DNA of 64,000 nt from Gibbula magus (Eukaryota > Mollusca > Gastropoda > Trochida > Trochidae), in NCBI GenBank assembly GCA_936450465.1, contig OW388299.1:38389548-38453547 (forward strand). The letters run 5' to 3'. The translations under genes and the position numbers were made by a program. The notes below the pieces were generated by a model that saw nothing but the letters and a program-made list of their open reading frames with translations, did not search any database and had not been told where the DNA came from. This document shows, piece by piece, positions 13,902-26,189 of the stretch (within the stretch, counting starts at the first letter, position 1; each line of letters begins with the position of its first letter).

Positions 13902-14125
13902 ATTGAAAAGAGAATGTTCCTGGCCAACCAGCGTGTAACTCACAAACTCGTTTGTCATCATTAGCTCGGCGTAGTATTGTTTGACCTCGGCAAGTGATTC
14001 CTGAGTTCGACACCAGACCTTGAAGGTGGATATTGGTGCCCCAATACTGCTGTTGTACTCCGTGGTCGGCCAGTCGATCTCGAAGTAGCACCTAAACCTC
14101 TTTGCCACATCCTTTAGTTCCCTGC
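13902..14125 (-). CDS. Unknown gene, exon 4
   Basis: The acceptor is CATACCAG and the donor is a consensus AAT|gtaagt. The 224-bp exon completes the Gly codon begun by exon 3 and then reads 74 codons without a stop, ending in phase 0. The peptide contains RFRCYFEIDWP, FKVWCRTQESLAEV and ELMMTNEFVSYTLVGQEH, which looks like a folded domain. GC content is clearly above the flanks. The open reading in another frame over the same bases is a shadow. Confidence 0.65.
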
Positions 14126-14552
14126 CTGGTATGGCGTAAATAGTGCAATAATTAGTCAAAGTTCAATTTTGTTTCGTCAAACATCTTGTAAAAAATGTCC
14201 AAGAGTTTTTAAACTTATATTAGCTTTAATACAATCCTAAATGTAACACGTTTACATTGGCTTATACCACCATATTAACATAAGAGGACTTTGAAAATCT
14301 AGGACCGTGTCCCATATTTTCAAAGATCTCTTAGTTTTAATACAGTTATAAGAACCATACATTTATCTTGGCTTGGGTCAATCCTGCCAGGAACACATTA
14401 TGTGTCATTTTTCACATTATGGTTGACATACCATTACGATAGAGTTAATCTTATGATAAAAAATATTTTCGAGTTCTTGAACAGAAAATAGTTTCAAAAC
14501 CTGCTTCAGAGTTTTTACAAAGCTGTTTACAGACTTTTATTTTATTCTCTAC

Positions 14553-14966
14553 CTGTTTTTCGTGTCAGCAAGTACAGTTGATTTCCAGGAATGGGAACAT
14601 CGATGCGTGACGTCACTGGCATCCTCCTCTTCCGTTTCCTCACCATAAATCTAATCTGTTTCTTCGTCATGGCATACTGTTTCTCATCAGTTTCGTTGGC
14701 GTCAACCTCTTTCTCCTTTTCGACAAGTTTCTTCCAGTTTTGTCGTCTTTCCCCTTCCAGTATTTCGAAGTCGTTCTCCAGAGCTTTGTGGAGAATATGC
14801 ACAAGGTATTTCTCACTTGTGTCAAGGGTGGCATCAGTTTGGAGGATGTTGTGGAGTGGTTCTAGTGAGGATGTGGATACTGGTGTGTCTGTGCTTTTGT
14901 TGAAGAACTTCTTGATGTTCTCTGTCATGCTGTCGAAGTCTTCGTTGAGGTCGATCCTTGTAGTAC
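14553..14966 (-). CDS. Unknown gene, exon 3
   Basis: This is the longest exon of the unrecognised gene (414 bp). The acceptor is ATTGGCTTAG, the donor ACAG|gtagag. It begins with two bases completing a Gly codon and reads TTRIDLNEDFDSMTENIKK onward through a charged stretch (GERRQNWKKLVEKEKEVDAN) likely to be helical, then a basic patch VRKRKRRM that could be a nuclear-localisation-type cluster, then PIPGNQLYLLTRK. GC is raised over its surroundings. The plus-strand frame opposite it is an antisense shadow. Confidence 0.7.
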
Positions 14967-15010
14967 CTAAGCCAATAATAGTTAGTGAGTTATATAAGTG
15001 ACAGTCTCTT

Positions 15011-15097
15011 TCCTCCCGTCAGATTTCCTATCGTAACCTCTGTCTATATATCGTCTATATGTAACAGATGTTACGATAGAAAATCTGAAGGGAGTAA
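15011..15097. repeat. Imperfect foldback repeat
   Basis: CTCCCGTCAGATTTCCTATC on the left pairs with GATAGAAAATCTGAAGGGAG on the right around a TATA-rich loop. It lies just upstream of exon 3 of the unknown gene, inside intron 2. It is probably a small foldback transposon relic. Confidence 0.6.
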
Positions 15098-16429
15098 CCT
15101 CTGTGGTAAGAGCATGTACCATTAAATGAATGACTTAAATTTATGAAATCGGTCCATAAATTACTTATATACGGCTTTTTAAAAAACCGCCTGATTTAGC
15201 CCCGGCGACCAGAATGAAAGTCTGCGGGGGTGTGACCCCTGAAGGGATGACTTCTGTGACGTATGTGGAGGAATTTGATTTTCGGCGATAGTCACAATTC
15301 AACGTAATTTCGCAACATTTTGATTGTTAATTTCACAAAGAAACCTTCAATAAACCAACTTAAATTTCCCATATATCGAATGTTTAGATATCCAACTAGG
15401 TAATTCCGCAGATGACAATTACACAATTATTACATAAACATGTCTTTTTGGCGATGTAATACACCTCATAAATTCATTTAGCGGCAGTGATAATCATCAT
15501 TAATTAATTAACGAGACACCGGCGGAGTAGCTATCTAGGCGCCCCGCCTGTCGCTTATCACAGTCACGCCTCAGTGAGCATTTTCAAAAGGATTCGCCGA
15601 ACAAATTGCGGTAGTGTTAAAATGGGTGAATTAAAATCGTCTTAATTATCAATTGCAAGTGTATATTGTCTCGATTTTATGCTCAATTGATTCCGATATA
15701 CAATATACGTAGAGGTAATCATCTGTCATTCTTGAGAAAAATGCATTTCATCTATCCTTTAAGGGTGTGTTCCTGTGGATATTTAAATGCCCATTTTACA
15801 AACTGTTTAAGTATAAATATCCTCTATGTATACTAGCGTCTAAAAGAAACGCTACAAACAATATATTTCAAGAGCCTGATACAGAAGCCATCTTAAACAA
15901 TTAAAAAAAAAAATTCTGTTCATTTATCTGAAAGGCGCGGTTTTAAAAAAAAGTCGTTTTGGAATATCCTCACCTAGGTGAGATAGATGATTGAGATAGA
16001 AATGTGTTCCTATAGTTCTATGACGTCCAACTACAACGGCGTGTTTCTTTTGGACGCCAGTGTATGTTCTTGAAAAAAAATAACTATAACTGACATTTAA
16101 ATGACATATACAAGTATAGTTATAGAACACGTCCTCATCTAGAAACTAATTAATCTTGCTAGATTGAAAAGACTACAACAGCCTTATCAATGACTGTAAC
16201 ATAAGTTTGGTACGATATTGATTCTGATCACTATGTTGATTGATATTTGAATCCCCTAAATTAATGAGCTAGTGCACCTCTCAGAGAAACGATTCATCGC
16301 ATTCATATATATATATATATGTGTAATTTTGAATATGCTCTAGGGTATCCCGACATACGAGCGTACATGTAATCATTTTGTCACAAATATGTAGACACAT
16401 TGTTGACCTTTAAACTTTATAATAAACAA

Positions 16430-16488
16430 CAGTATCATTAAAATCAGATCGTAGTGCAGAAGAATACGATCTGACTTTAATGAGACTG
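16430..16488. repeat. 59-bp hairpin element, ATTAAAATCAGA family
   Basis: The arms are CAGTATCATTAAAATCAGAT and ATCTGACTTTAATGAGACTG, extended by CGTA/TACG around a short loop. The terminal word is shared with larger foldbacks at 22674, 37083 and 45962, so this looks like a minimal member of the family. Confidence 0.75.
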
Positions 16489-16920
16489 AATGAACCAATA
16501 TACACGTATTGGTGAAAAGAACAGATTGCACTTCCCATGTGCATGTTCATAGTATGTGTCGCATGTACATCTTCATGATTACTTATTATATCCGTTTCGT
16601 GTGTATTTGCTTCAAGTATATTTCCTATATATATTTCTGATGTACAACTCTGTAGTAGATGTCGAATGCATATCCTTGTATATATTTTTATATTTCGCTT
16701 GTACATTTAACAGGTATTTGTCACAAGAATATTTCTCATGTATATTTCGCACATATACATATTCTTGTTTCATTTTTTTTTCACCGCAACGTGATTTTGC
16801 AGAAAACGATTTGTAATAGATGTACCGTGGGAGGAAATGACTTGAGGAACCCCTGTGGAAGTACAATGAATCATCTATGATGTAACGATGAAACTGCATT
16901 GAAGTTATTCGATCACTTAC

Positions 16921-16963
16921 CGCTATAATTTATGTCCACGGAATTGTTTTTACAGCTGTTCGA
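16921..16963 (-). CDS. Unknown gene, exon 2 (small)
   Basis: A 43-bp exon with a strong donor AGCG|gtaagt. Only one frame is open, and with the acceptor at TTTAGCCTAG it starts in phase 0 and ends in phase 1, exactly what exons 1 and 3 require. The peptide is SNSCKNNSVDINYS. The acceptor is a weak match and the exon is short, so confidence is moderate. Confidence 0.45.
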
Positions 16964-17009
16964 CTAGGCTAAATATCTGTGGGCTTAAAAGCTGTCTATA
17001 TATTTGTCA

Positions 17010-17400
17010 TTTTAAGGCACTGTAGCACGATTTGCTGACTGAAATAAAGTGCTCTCACAAAAATATAAATGAGTGTTACTAATGGTTAAATAATAATTCT
17101 AAGCCATTCAAAAAAGATGTAAAACGAATGTACATGGTTAAGTTAAACCATGCAAGACCAAGAAGACAAATATTTTATGGATGATGATTTTTTTTTATTA
17201 ACAATAGCGACGTTTCGGTATAGATCCTTATACTGTTATCAAGCATATGGAAGAGATGGTGAAACCGTATTGTTAATAAAGAAGTTGACCATCCATAATT
17301 TTTTTGTCTTCTTCATCACACCAACATCTAGAATGCCTCTCAAACAGCATGCAAGACCAATATCCATCGAACGGCCATTTTAATGTGTTCTTTTTCATGC
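17010..17400. mobile_element. Decayed MITE related to family 1
   Basis: The left end TTTTAAGGCACTGTAGCACG resembles the TTAAAGG...GTAGCACG terminus of the copies at 9699, 23640 and 49678, and the following ATGAGTG...GTACATGGTT pieces recur in them. The right boundary is not clear. The small open frame here is not supported as a gene. Confidence 0.45.
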
Positions 17401-17846
17401 AACCCTATCAGTTCAATTAACATAGTATTAACGCGTTTGAATAAGATAATTTCATACCAATCCAATCTTATGAATCAAATCAACACACGATAAAGATATC
17501 ATATTTGGAAAATCGACAATTTTATTATATTTATTACAGAACATTCGAACATCTGTCTTGGTGTATATTTCTCTTGATATGTATATTTTGTCATAAACTG
17601 TCAGGTTGAATCATATTTAACAAAATACACCCAAAATATTCAGAACAATCATTAGTTATATTACGTAACACAAATGTGATCACGGACCAAAGTGTGTTTT
17701 ATTTAATCATAAATCTCACTGGAATATGTATACATCTTTATATGTGTGCAATATATTCTTACATTTAATCAACAAAATAATTTAATCAACAACAAAAAAA
17801 ACAAAACAAATTTCCTTCTTTTTTAAATGTCCAAATGTTTCAATTA

Positions 17847-17955
<109 letters not shown>

Positions 17956-18148
17956 GGCATTAATAAAAATAGTTTAATTTTACTTGTGTACATCATATAT
18001 ATTTTCAAATTCAAAAAAATAATGGTATGGTATGTGGAACGTTATGATAAATGATAGATGATAATGAACATATTTAATATAAGATATGTTGTAAATGATA
18101 TAAACGACTTGACATACAATATAGACCTAGGTTATGAAAACAACTTAC

Positions 18149-18262
18149 GTTTTCGTCTGCATGAACACACTGCCATAGCCAATCTTTTCGACACATCTTT
18201 CGGTAAAACTTTACAACGGACAAGATGTCGCCGGAGTGTTTCAAACGCTGTCTTGTCTTCAT
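18149..18262 (-). CDS. Unknown gene, first coding exon
   Basis: An ATG at 18262 opens 38 codons ending at a consensus donor GAAAAC|gtaagt in phase 0. The peptide is basic, with KDWLWQCVHADEN at its end. The exon is GC-richer than the AT-rich flanks, and its frame holds no internal stop. An open frame continues upstream of this ATG, so an earlier start or an additional 5' exon is possible. Confidence 0.5.
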
Positions 18263-18966
18263 GGTACACACACAGATCCATATTTCAAAAATATGATTTA
18301 AAGAACTTGGATTAATACTATTAGCATATGCTGCGGAGGTATACAAATCACTCCTCCTCCTCTAGTAAGTAAATCGATACCTAGTTTGTGTTACGTTATT
18401 TTCACAGGCTTATCGTTTTCATATCGACAGGTTCATACTTTTCTCTAATCTAAGGGCCTAATGTATGTTTTCATGCTTTTATAGTAGTGTTTTGCTGCTT
18501 AAGCATTTCATCATTAGACGTGTAGTTGACAGAGCGATCGAGATTAATTTGTGTTAGTTTCCACACGACTTACTCGAAGAAATGTAATAATTGGAGAATT
18601 TATATGCTGAATTTATACTAAAATTCCTCAATTATTGCTTGAAATATAACCAGTAATATATTGGTTTTTTTGGACTTACAATGTTATGTTAAATAATTGG
18701 CGACATACACACTAAATATGAAGTATTGATCAATAAATATAATAAGTCGTGTACCTAGTAGTAGGAACACGTGCGTTTGTTTACAAACAAACATTGTGCA
18801 ACAGAGAGGTTAACCTCGCAAGTTATGACAGTGAAAAACGTAACGTGAAATGAACAGTACGAGCGACTTTTGGCTATTTCATAGTTTACTCTTGTGTCTG
18901 ACTGGGTTATTATATTATTACTTTAATACATGTTAAATTTTCACATTCACAAATTCTCTTGTAACA

Positions 18967-20360
18967 GTGACGTTTAGGGCTTCCACGGGTACTCGAGTAC
19001 TCGAGCACGAGTCGGGTTTAGCTGGACTCGAGTCCATTTGCTGGGACTCGAGGACTCGATAAAAGATCACATTAATATCACATTAATTTTATTCACCTTG
19101 TGCAAGTTATATCATTGAACATGCATTGGATCCCGTATGTGGGACAAGTTCTATACCACGTTACAAGTGAACAGAGACACCAGCCCTGGTCGCATCGACT
19201 ACTACTACACAGCCACAAAGTTCAGTTAAAATCGTGCAATGCAACCAAATAAAACATGTAATTGACGATATCAGATGAAGTTAACACCAAGAAATGTAAA
19301 TAAATATGAAGGTTATATGGTCAAGTTGGTCGATATACTGATGTCAAATATTAAACGTGTGTTTATCAATTGTATGTTGGTAGAGTTGACAAGCGACAGT
19401 AGACAGGTTTCACATCTAATACTGAATGTTACGCTTTTTCATGAGGTAAAATAAATGTATTCTGTTATTATTTCAGTATATTTGTGAAATAAAAAGGCAA
19501 TAATCGAAAGACTATCACTACAGAATAATGATTATGACGCCGACATATGTATGGTCAAATCACCAGAACCACAACCAATCAAACTCCGAGAATTTTGCTT
19601 GGAGGTAACTCAATCCAAATATGGTATATGAAGCGGGTTACAGATCTAGAAGGAATGTAAACCTATAAGCCGTCCATTTCTTAGTAGGGGTGTGGATTTG
19701 TCTACGAATTGTTGACATTGAATAAATAGTATCTTTCTAAACATAGTACACGTAAGATAATGTTTTTATTATAAATTGTGTTTGATTATTATGGCTTAAC
19801 TATTAATATTAAGTATCTAAATCTCAACTTATTCTACTTGTATATTTGTTACCCTTAATGATCAAAACCATTCTTTGTTTATAAAAATGGCGATCATAGT
19901 ATTAAACACTGCAATTATTTTCAAGATTATCGATTATGGTTTCGAATATAGACATTAGATGTCAAATTTCATCCTAGCTATTCCATATCTAGATTTCTTA
20001 CACTTGGTGTGAAAATTAGAACAACGACAATCTGTCACACATTTCAACGGTACCCTTTTCTGTCATATGTACAACATGCCTTTGTCGCTGAAGGAAAACA
20101 TAAGTACATATTATTTTATTGGAAGTTTCCTTCTCTGTTATCTGCATGCCTTTATCACTGAGACATAACATAAATAGCCTAAATAAATAACTTATATTAT
20201 ATTAGTGCATCACTGTATGCATAATCTAAAACCCATGTTATTGTGACATGCTGCCACTTAGCTGAAAGGTATTAATTTCGAGTACTCGAGTCCGAGTCGA
20301 GTCCAACCCCTCGAGTACTCGAGTCCAATATTTTGGACCCGTGGAAGCCCTAGTGACGTT
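18967..20360. mobile_element. Non-autonomous hAT-like transposon with 8-bp target duplication
   Basis: The element itself is 18975-20352. It starts TAGGGCTTCCACGGGT and ends with the exact inverted copy ACCCGTGGAAGCCCTA. It is flanked by identical GTGACGTT octamers at 18967-18974 and 20353-20360. An 8-bp target duplication and TAGGG-type ends are characteristic of hAT transposons. Both subterminal regions are crowded with ACTCGAG/GTACTCGAGT words (about 18990-19060 and 20279-20330), as expected of transposase binding clusters. The interior has no open frame longer than 60 residues, so it cannot encode a transposase. Confidence 0.92.
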
Positions 20361-21778
20361 GGTTGTTACAACGCCTCCTATGTAACACATACATATTCAT
20401 CAGATTGATTAATGTTTTTTCCACAAGTGTATCGCTTGTGAATGATAAATCTACCCGTTGTTTTTCTTTTCAAACGAATACCCGAATTAAGTCAAATTAT
20501 GAGTCTACATATTTAAAGATTGCATTGTGAAATGGGTGTTTAAATAAGTTACTGAAATTACAACACACATTTACAGTGAAAATAACTGTTTTTAAATTTT
20601 TAATTTGCGAAGAACTATAAATAACACAAGAAGGAATATTTTTAAAGCGTTTACAAACTCGTAAGGATTTGAGACTTCAACATATTGTATCTGTCAATCT
20701 GTATACGAATACATTTGTTTTGTATTATTAATAATTATTAATACATTTATATTATTAAATGTATCATTTTGTAAGTTAAAGTCTCTTGAACTGTGTACGG
20801 TCAACAAGATAACATGTAAATATAAATCAATCAGGAAAATCAAAGTTATCTGAAACAACTTGTAAATTTCTTCAGTCAAGTTTTTTAAAAATGCATTTAC
20901 ATGAATGTTACAAATTTGAAACCATCTCCTCTGAATGAATTGTTGAAGCGTACATAAAATCTTTATAAATGTCAGAAATTGGGATAAGACTGGGTAGATA
21001 TCTATCACGTTCATATATCTTATTTGCGATGTATCAAACCATTTACACTAATAACTTGTATACTTATATCAAAGTAAAATTCACCTGTTGTAAATAATAG
21101 TGCAAGCAAGATGATATAAGCCTAGTAATACAGCTCGGAAAAAAAGTAACAGGAAAGAAACAGTTTTCAAGTGTGTTTTTTTTTATCTAAACGTTTAACA
21201 AAGTGTCATATGTCATATTTGAAGGCGTAGATCATTTACATTACATCTCTTGCGCATATTTGTACATTCATTGAATAATGAGTTAAACACATTTTTAAAC
21301 ACAAAATCCAATAGAACAGAAAGAAAACACATGAAAACATCCATTCTCTTATTCACTCTCCCATACTTTTCTGTCTCTCATTCGTTCAATGCCTTTCATT
21401 CTCCCTTTTCTCTATCTTTATTATCTCTTATTCACTCTCGCGCAACTCTCGTCGTTCTCGTGGTGTGTATCGCTTAGAAACAGCGATTGTTACATTGCTA
21501 TGTTTTCATGACTTTGGAGACTTTAACCACAAATAACAAGTTCATAAATGCTTGTATTGTAGCACTATTTTCACAAGAAAGTACATTCAATAAGGAATAT
21601 TTATCCCTTTTGTTTTGTCTCAGTGTATTTATTTGTTTAGGCATGGGTTCCTGGTCACTACGACAGGTATCTTTTTAGACAAAATACCAAAATTTATTTA
21701 CCAACGTTCAAAGCTCTTGGCTTGAAGTAGGCATTCCCCCAGCAGCTGTTTTACCAATAATGTCCCAGAGAGTCTAAA
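20361..21778. other. Non-coding AT-rich interval
   Basis: I see no exon with splice signals or conserved peptide here. A pyrimidine-rich CT/TC tract lies at about 21340-21460. Small open frames on both strands have no coding character. Confidence 0.6.
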
Positions 21779-22121
21779 TCCAAGATAACACACAACTGGT
21801 GGACCACTGGTGGGCCACTAGTACCTGCTCCAGTGGCCCACTAGTAGTTTGTCCAGCTGATAGAAGGTGGGCCACCGGTGGCAGCCACTAGTGGCTATCT
21901 GCCACCAGCGGCCCACCTGCTACCACGCTGGTGGGCCACTTGCTACCAAAGCCACTAGCTATCATACCGGTGGGCCACTTGCTTCCCACCAGTGGCAAGC
22001 CACCAGCTATCTGCCACCAGTTGCACACTAGCTATCACACCGGTGGGCCACTTGCTACCCACCAGTGGCAAGCCACTAGCTACCTGCCACTAGTGGCCCA
22101 CTAGGGGGTGTGTTATCTGGG
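21779..22121. mobile_element. CCACTAGTGG-rich inverted-repeat element
   Basis: A GC-rich island in AT-rich DNA. The ends are AGATAACACAC and GTGTGTTATCT in inverted orientation. The whole interior is built of the palindromic decamer CCAC(T/C)(A/G)GTGG and its variants, with GGGCCACTTGCT and GGCAAGCCAC words repeated at a period near 74 bp. No frame is conserved. A clean target duplication could not be identified. Confidence 0.75.
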
Positions 22122-22673
22122 ATATAGGGTTTATGTCTTGTGAATTCCTTGGGTATTCCAAATATGGTATGTTCCGAAGAGCCAAAACTGAACAACCACT
22201 CATGAAAAATGAGTAGTGTTTTTATTTTTATTTTGGTGAAATATGATTTTTAATCAGAAATCCAAGACATTCACATCGTGTTTTAGGTCATTGATGATCA
22301 CATTCTGATATTTCTGGGAATTAAAGAATACCAAACAGCTTCTAAGACTCAAGATGCCATGTTCTGACAATATTCCGGGGGTGGGTGTTTTACAGTCGCC
22401 TCTAAACAATAACTTATATCTCTTACTCTGGAGACTCCTTATTTACATCGTAGGACTATTACAAAAATATTTGAAAACAAATTTATCGGCGAAAGGAACA
22501 TGGTTCCAATCCTGCCCCAGTAATATCTGAGTGCTCTTCTCAATTCTCTTCTAGATATTTTCTCCAGCCATTCAAAATGAGTTTTCAGCACGGGACGTAG
22601 CATTTAAACCCAAATTGTTGTTGAGATTGAAATGTGAATGATCCGAAAACCCAACCCTTTTCTGTATAATACA

Positions 22674-22857
22674 CAGTCTGATTAAAATCGACGGTTTTCC
22701 ATGGAATAAAAATTGCAAAATAGTGCATCTACCGGGATACGAACTCATATCAGTCGTAGGTTCCAGGCGAGGAATCTACAGAACCTGTTCGTATCCCGGT
22801 ATATATAATATTTTGCAAATTTTATTCCTCGGAACAAGGTCGATTTTAATCAGCCTG
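22674..22857. mobile_element. Foldback element, CAGTCTGATTAAAAT family, 184 bp
   Basis: The left arm CAGTCTGATTAAAATCGAC pairs with the right arm GTCGATTTTAATCAGCCTG. Inside, the inverted CCGGGATACGAAC and GTTCGTATCCCGG extend the foldback. Related elements lie at 37083-37482 and, truncated, at 45962-46127. Confidence 0.85.
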
Positions 22858-23639
22858 GTATAATACACTTCCGAATGTTAGGACTTGAGAGCTGTTCATG
22901 TACATTGATTTCGTATCCATCGGTCTTCCCCATGAAATGTGCATTGTGGTTTGCAGGATCTTTATGCGTCAAAAACATCTTCTGTGGCATGAATTTTAAA
23001 AATTAACTTCTTCATACCATGATTTTTCGATCATTACTTTTGTACTTCTGTCCATTTCATTCCGCTGTGCATGACGATGACAATCAAGGTACTTACACTA
23101 AAAGATGAATTTCTTGGCTTCAACGTATTCACTGCATCATATGTTGAAATAACCAGTTGTCTGAGACAAGTGTGCCAATGGAAGCAGATAAATTATTCAT
23201 TGACAATATAAATTCTTGGCTTCTTGGAAATAGACATCAAGTTATGAAACTTTTTTCAGAATCTTTGTAAATTTTAATAACTTCATATTGGATTTTAATA
23301 ATGAACATGTTCATATATATATTTCAAATGTGCAATTGTTATGTTTCGAAGAATTTTAAAGTTCATATACGTAAAAAAGGAATGACCTCACCGAGACGGA
23401 CTCTTGATACCTATCGTATTTATCTTTGCAACTTTAACACTAATTTCAATACAATCATAATCTAACTTAATATCTGCATAGTATCAATACTTTCCAAACT
23501 TCAATTGCATTAACAATGATTTGACTACCTAATTATGAAAAGAAAAGAACAGGTTTATAAGTTATTTTGGAAAAGAATGAAACAAATGTGAGCTGTGTTG
23601 CGAATGTAACAAACTGATATGAAAACAGTTACAATATGT

Positions 23640-24003
23640 TTAAAGGCGCTGTAGCACGTTTTTTTGCAAATTTTATTTTTTCAAATTTCTCATTTATAAT
23701 GATTGTTTATGTCATTTATATTTACTTTAGAGGGTAAAACATCTTATTACACAAACCAATGATCCGTAGTGGTAATAACGGTGTTGCGTATAAAGCCAAA
23801 ATTGCATGGCGGCCATTTTATTGTGAACACATTTTATTATATTCAAATGACAAAAAAAAATTCCCATGGCTTTACGGAACCATGTACACTCATTTGGAAC
23901 TTGATTTTCCGAAGAGAGAAGGGTGTTTTACTATTGTTGACATTATTTTTCAAATACATTTCATCGACTTATTTCAGCAAAAAAACGTGCTACAGCGCCT
24001 TAG
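23640..24003. mobile_element. MITE family 1, copy 2 (inverted)
   Basis: The ends are TTTAAAGGCGCTGTAGCACG and CGTGCTACAGCGCC, and the internal order is the reverse of the 9699-10061 copy. TTAA is intact on the left (23640-23643), while the right side reads CTTAGC and has mutated. The open frames inside are MITE-derived and not genes. Confidence 0.88.
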
Positions 24004-24284
24004 CTTACACAAACAGTGGTATTTTTTTAATAATTAATTCATTGCGTGTTGTTCTGAATATGCATGCAGTCATTCACTTTTCGTTCTTTATGCGCAAACA
24101 GTTTAAAATCATTCATTTATATCATATTTACAATAAATAGTTTAAACAGAGGTCATATAGAGAATACTAAACGATGTCGTAATAATAATATACATTTATT
24201 TAAGAAATAAACGCTCAAATTCAATTTCAAGAACATTTATCATGATTGCAATTCTATATTTGTGTTAGTAGGATGATTTTTATT

Positions 24285-24395
24285 GCCAAATAGGTCTCGA
24301 ATAGACGCTGACCTCTAATAGACGCTGGTCTCGAATAGACTCTTGTCTCGAAAAGGGGTCTGAAAAACAGCCACGCCTATTCGAGGAAATACAGC
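24285..24395. repeat. Short tandem TCTCGAATAGACGCTG motif cluster
   Basis: Four closely spaced copies of a GGTCTCGAATAGACGCTG-like word are followed by the inverse CGCCTATTCGAGG. It is a short local repeat, perhaps the decayed end of a foldback element. Confidence 0.6.
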
Positions 24396-26189
24396 ATTTT
24401 GAAATGATATTGTCAACTGTTCGTACCCATGGATGTCCTACTTTTGAGACAATGAAACTGATTCTGGACACCCAATTGTCTTTGTCATTGATAACTTTGT
24501 CTACACCAGGTTCGGTTTAATCCAACTCTTATGTTATTCACCTTGAGTGGAATGTATTGAAGCACACTTTGCACGTGCATCCAGCACGCGATGTTTTTTC
24601 ACAATGCGTAATGATATTGTAGATGTTTAACAAGTATATATCTTCAATGGCTGATTAATAAAAAAAACCACAATGTTGTGATATATGTCCCACCTGTATC
24701 TGTCCGTAAATAAGGACAAGCTATGTTAGTTACCAAGATATTTATGTTATGTCAACTGACTTTAAAATCAAGGTCACTTTTTGCGAATGTCTACCTTGCT
24801 TTCGGTACGAAATAAATGTTGCCGAATGCCGTAAATATAATGTCCAAACACCGCGAACGGTTTCCGTCATAGTTTAGATAACTAATGAAAGAGCATCTGT
24901 TTGATTGAATAAATCTAATATGCGGTCAAGTTTCATCATTTACGTGTCAAACTTTACTTCAATATTGGCCTAACATGGTTTTAATGTGCTTAACATATTG
25001 CTAATGTTAACCTAAAGAAGACACATTATCTCCAATAGCGTACAGAATATGTTTTCAACAAGCCGAAAAGCGAGCGTGGCTCACTCATACCCCCGACCCT
25101 TCATACCTGTGAGCAGATGTCTGGAGAAAAAAATCATTACAAAATAATTATATGATTTCATAAAACTTCATCAGATTAATATATTTATGAAATGTATTAT
25201 GTAATCATCATATCTAAAACAGATTTGTCTCTCATTCATATAGAAAAAAAAGAAGAATTTCAGAAAAAAATAAGGGCTGATTAAGAGTATGAATTGTATT
25301 GAAAAATCTCAAAACCGCTTGTTATTCTGCACTGCAGCTGTTCTAGTAGTGTAGAAAAAGTGTGCAAAATTTGAAAAGAATCGGATGAAAAGTTTTTCTG
25401 CTATCGGTCTGACAATTTTAGATCTCACAAAATTACTAATTTAAAATACAGAAATTCAAAAACTCACCAAAAGGCCTGTGAATCGGCACTGCTCCTCTCC
25501 TGGTAGTGTTTAGGGTTTGTGCAAAGAAAAGTTTGAAAAGAATTGGATCAACAGATTTGCTGCAATCCGTTGGACACAAATGCTTCGGACAGATGGAAAG
25601 AGGACAGACGGAATCCTTGACATTGCTATATCGTGAGCTTGTTGCAGAAATGTACTACGTAAGTGCATTTTTTTCACATTTATTTTTTTAGAAACTATTG
25701 ATCGTTTCTGTGTTCTTCATGTTGTGTAACAATTTGGAGACTGCATCTTCATTAATCACTGAAATATTTAATCACGAAAAAAAGTTAACCAAGTGAATAA
25801 CTCGAAAATCTTTAAGGCAGAAAGGAACCAAGTGCCACATGGTTCTTGTCTGTCTAAACTAATTGAATAAAACGGCATTACTAGCTGCAATAATTAACAT
25901 AATTAAGAAACTATGGTTTATTTGTCAGAGACAATAAGGCAATCTATACTTGAAAACCACCTTCATTTAAAATCCTTGATGATTATCTTAATATATTCAC
26001 GGACTTAAATTAGTCCGTGATATATTCAGTTAACAAGATTTGAACATTGAAAACTAAAAATCCGATTTTCACAAAATGAGGAAATATGCACTTGGTACCT
26101 TTCTGCACAAAACCCTCGATATAATTATTTGTTCTAGCCATATTCAGGCTTTAGTGATTACTTCCCGTATGAAAACGTTATTGCGCGAC
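24396..26189. other. No gene seen; AT-rich non-coding DNA
   Basis: No splice-supported exon or recognisable peptide is visible. The small plus-strand open frame near 25506 has no coding character. The sequence looks unique. Confidence 0.55.

Noticed and set aside
13834..14091. 85-residue minus-strand frame over exon 4 of the unknown gene
   Set aside because: It is an alternative frame that runs through the consensus donor at 13901; the other frame matches the exon phases.
14591..15001. 136-residue plus-strand frame, Ser/Phe-rich
   Set aside because: It is the antisense shadow of exon 3, which has splice sites and phase-compatible neighbours on the minus strand.
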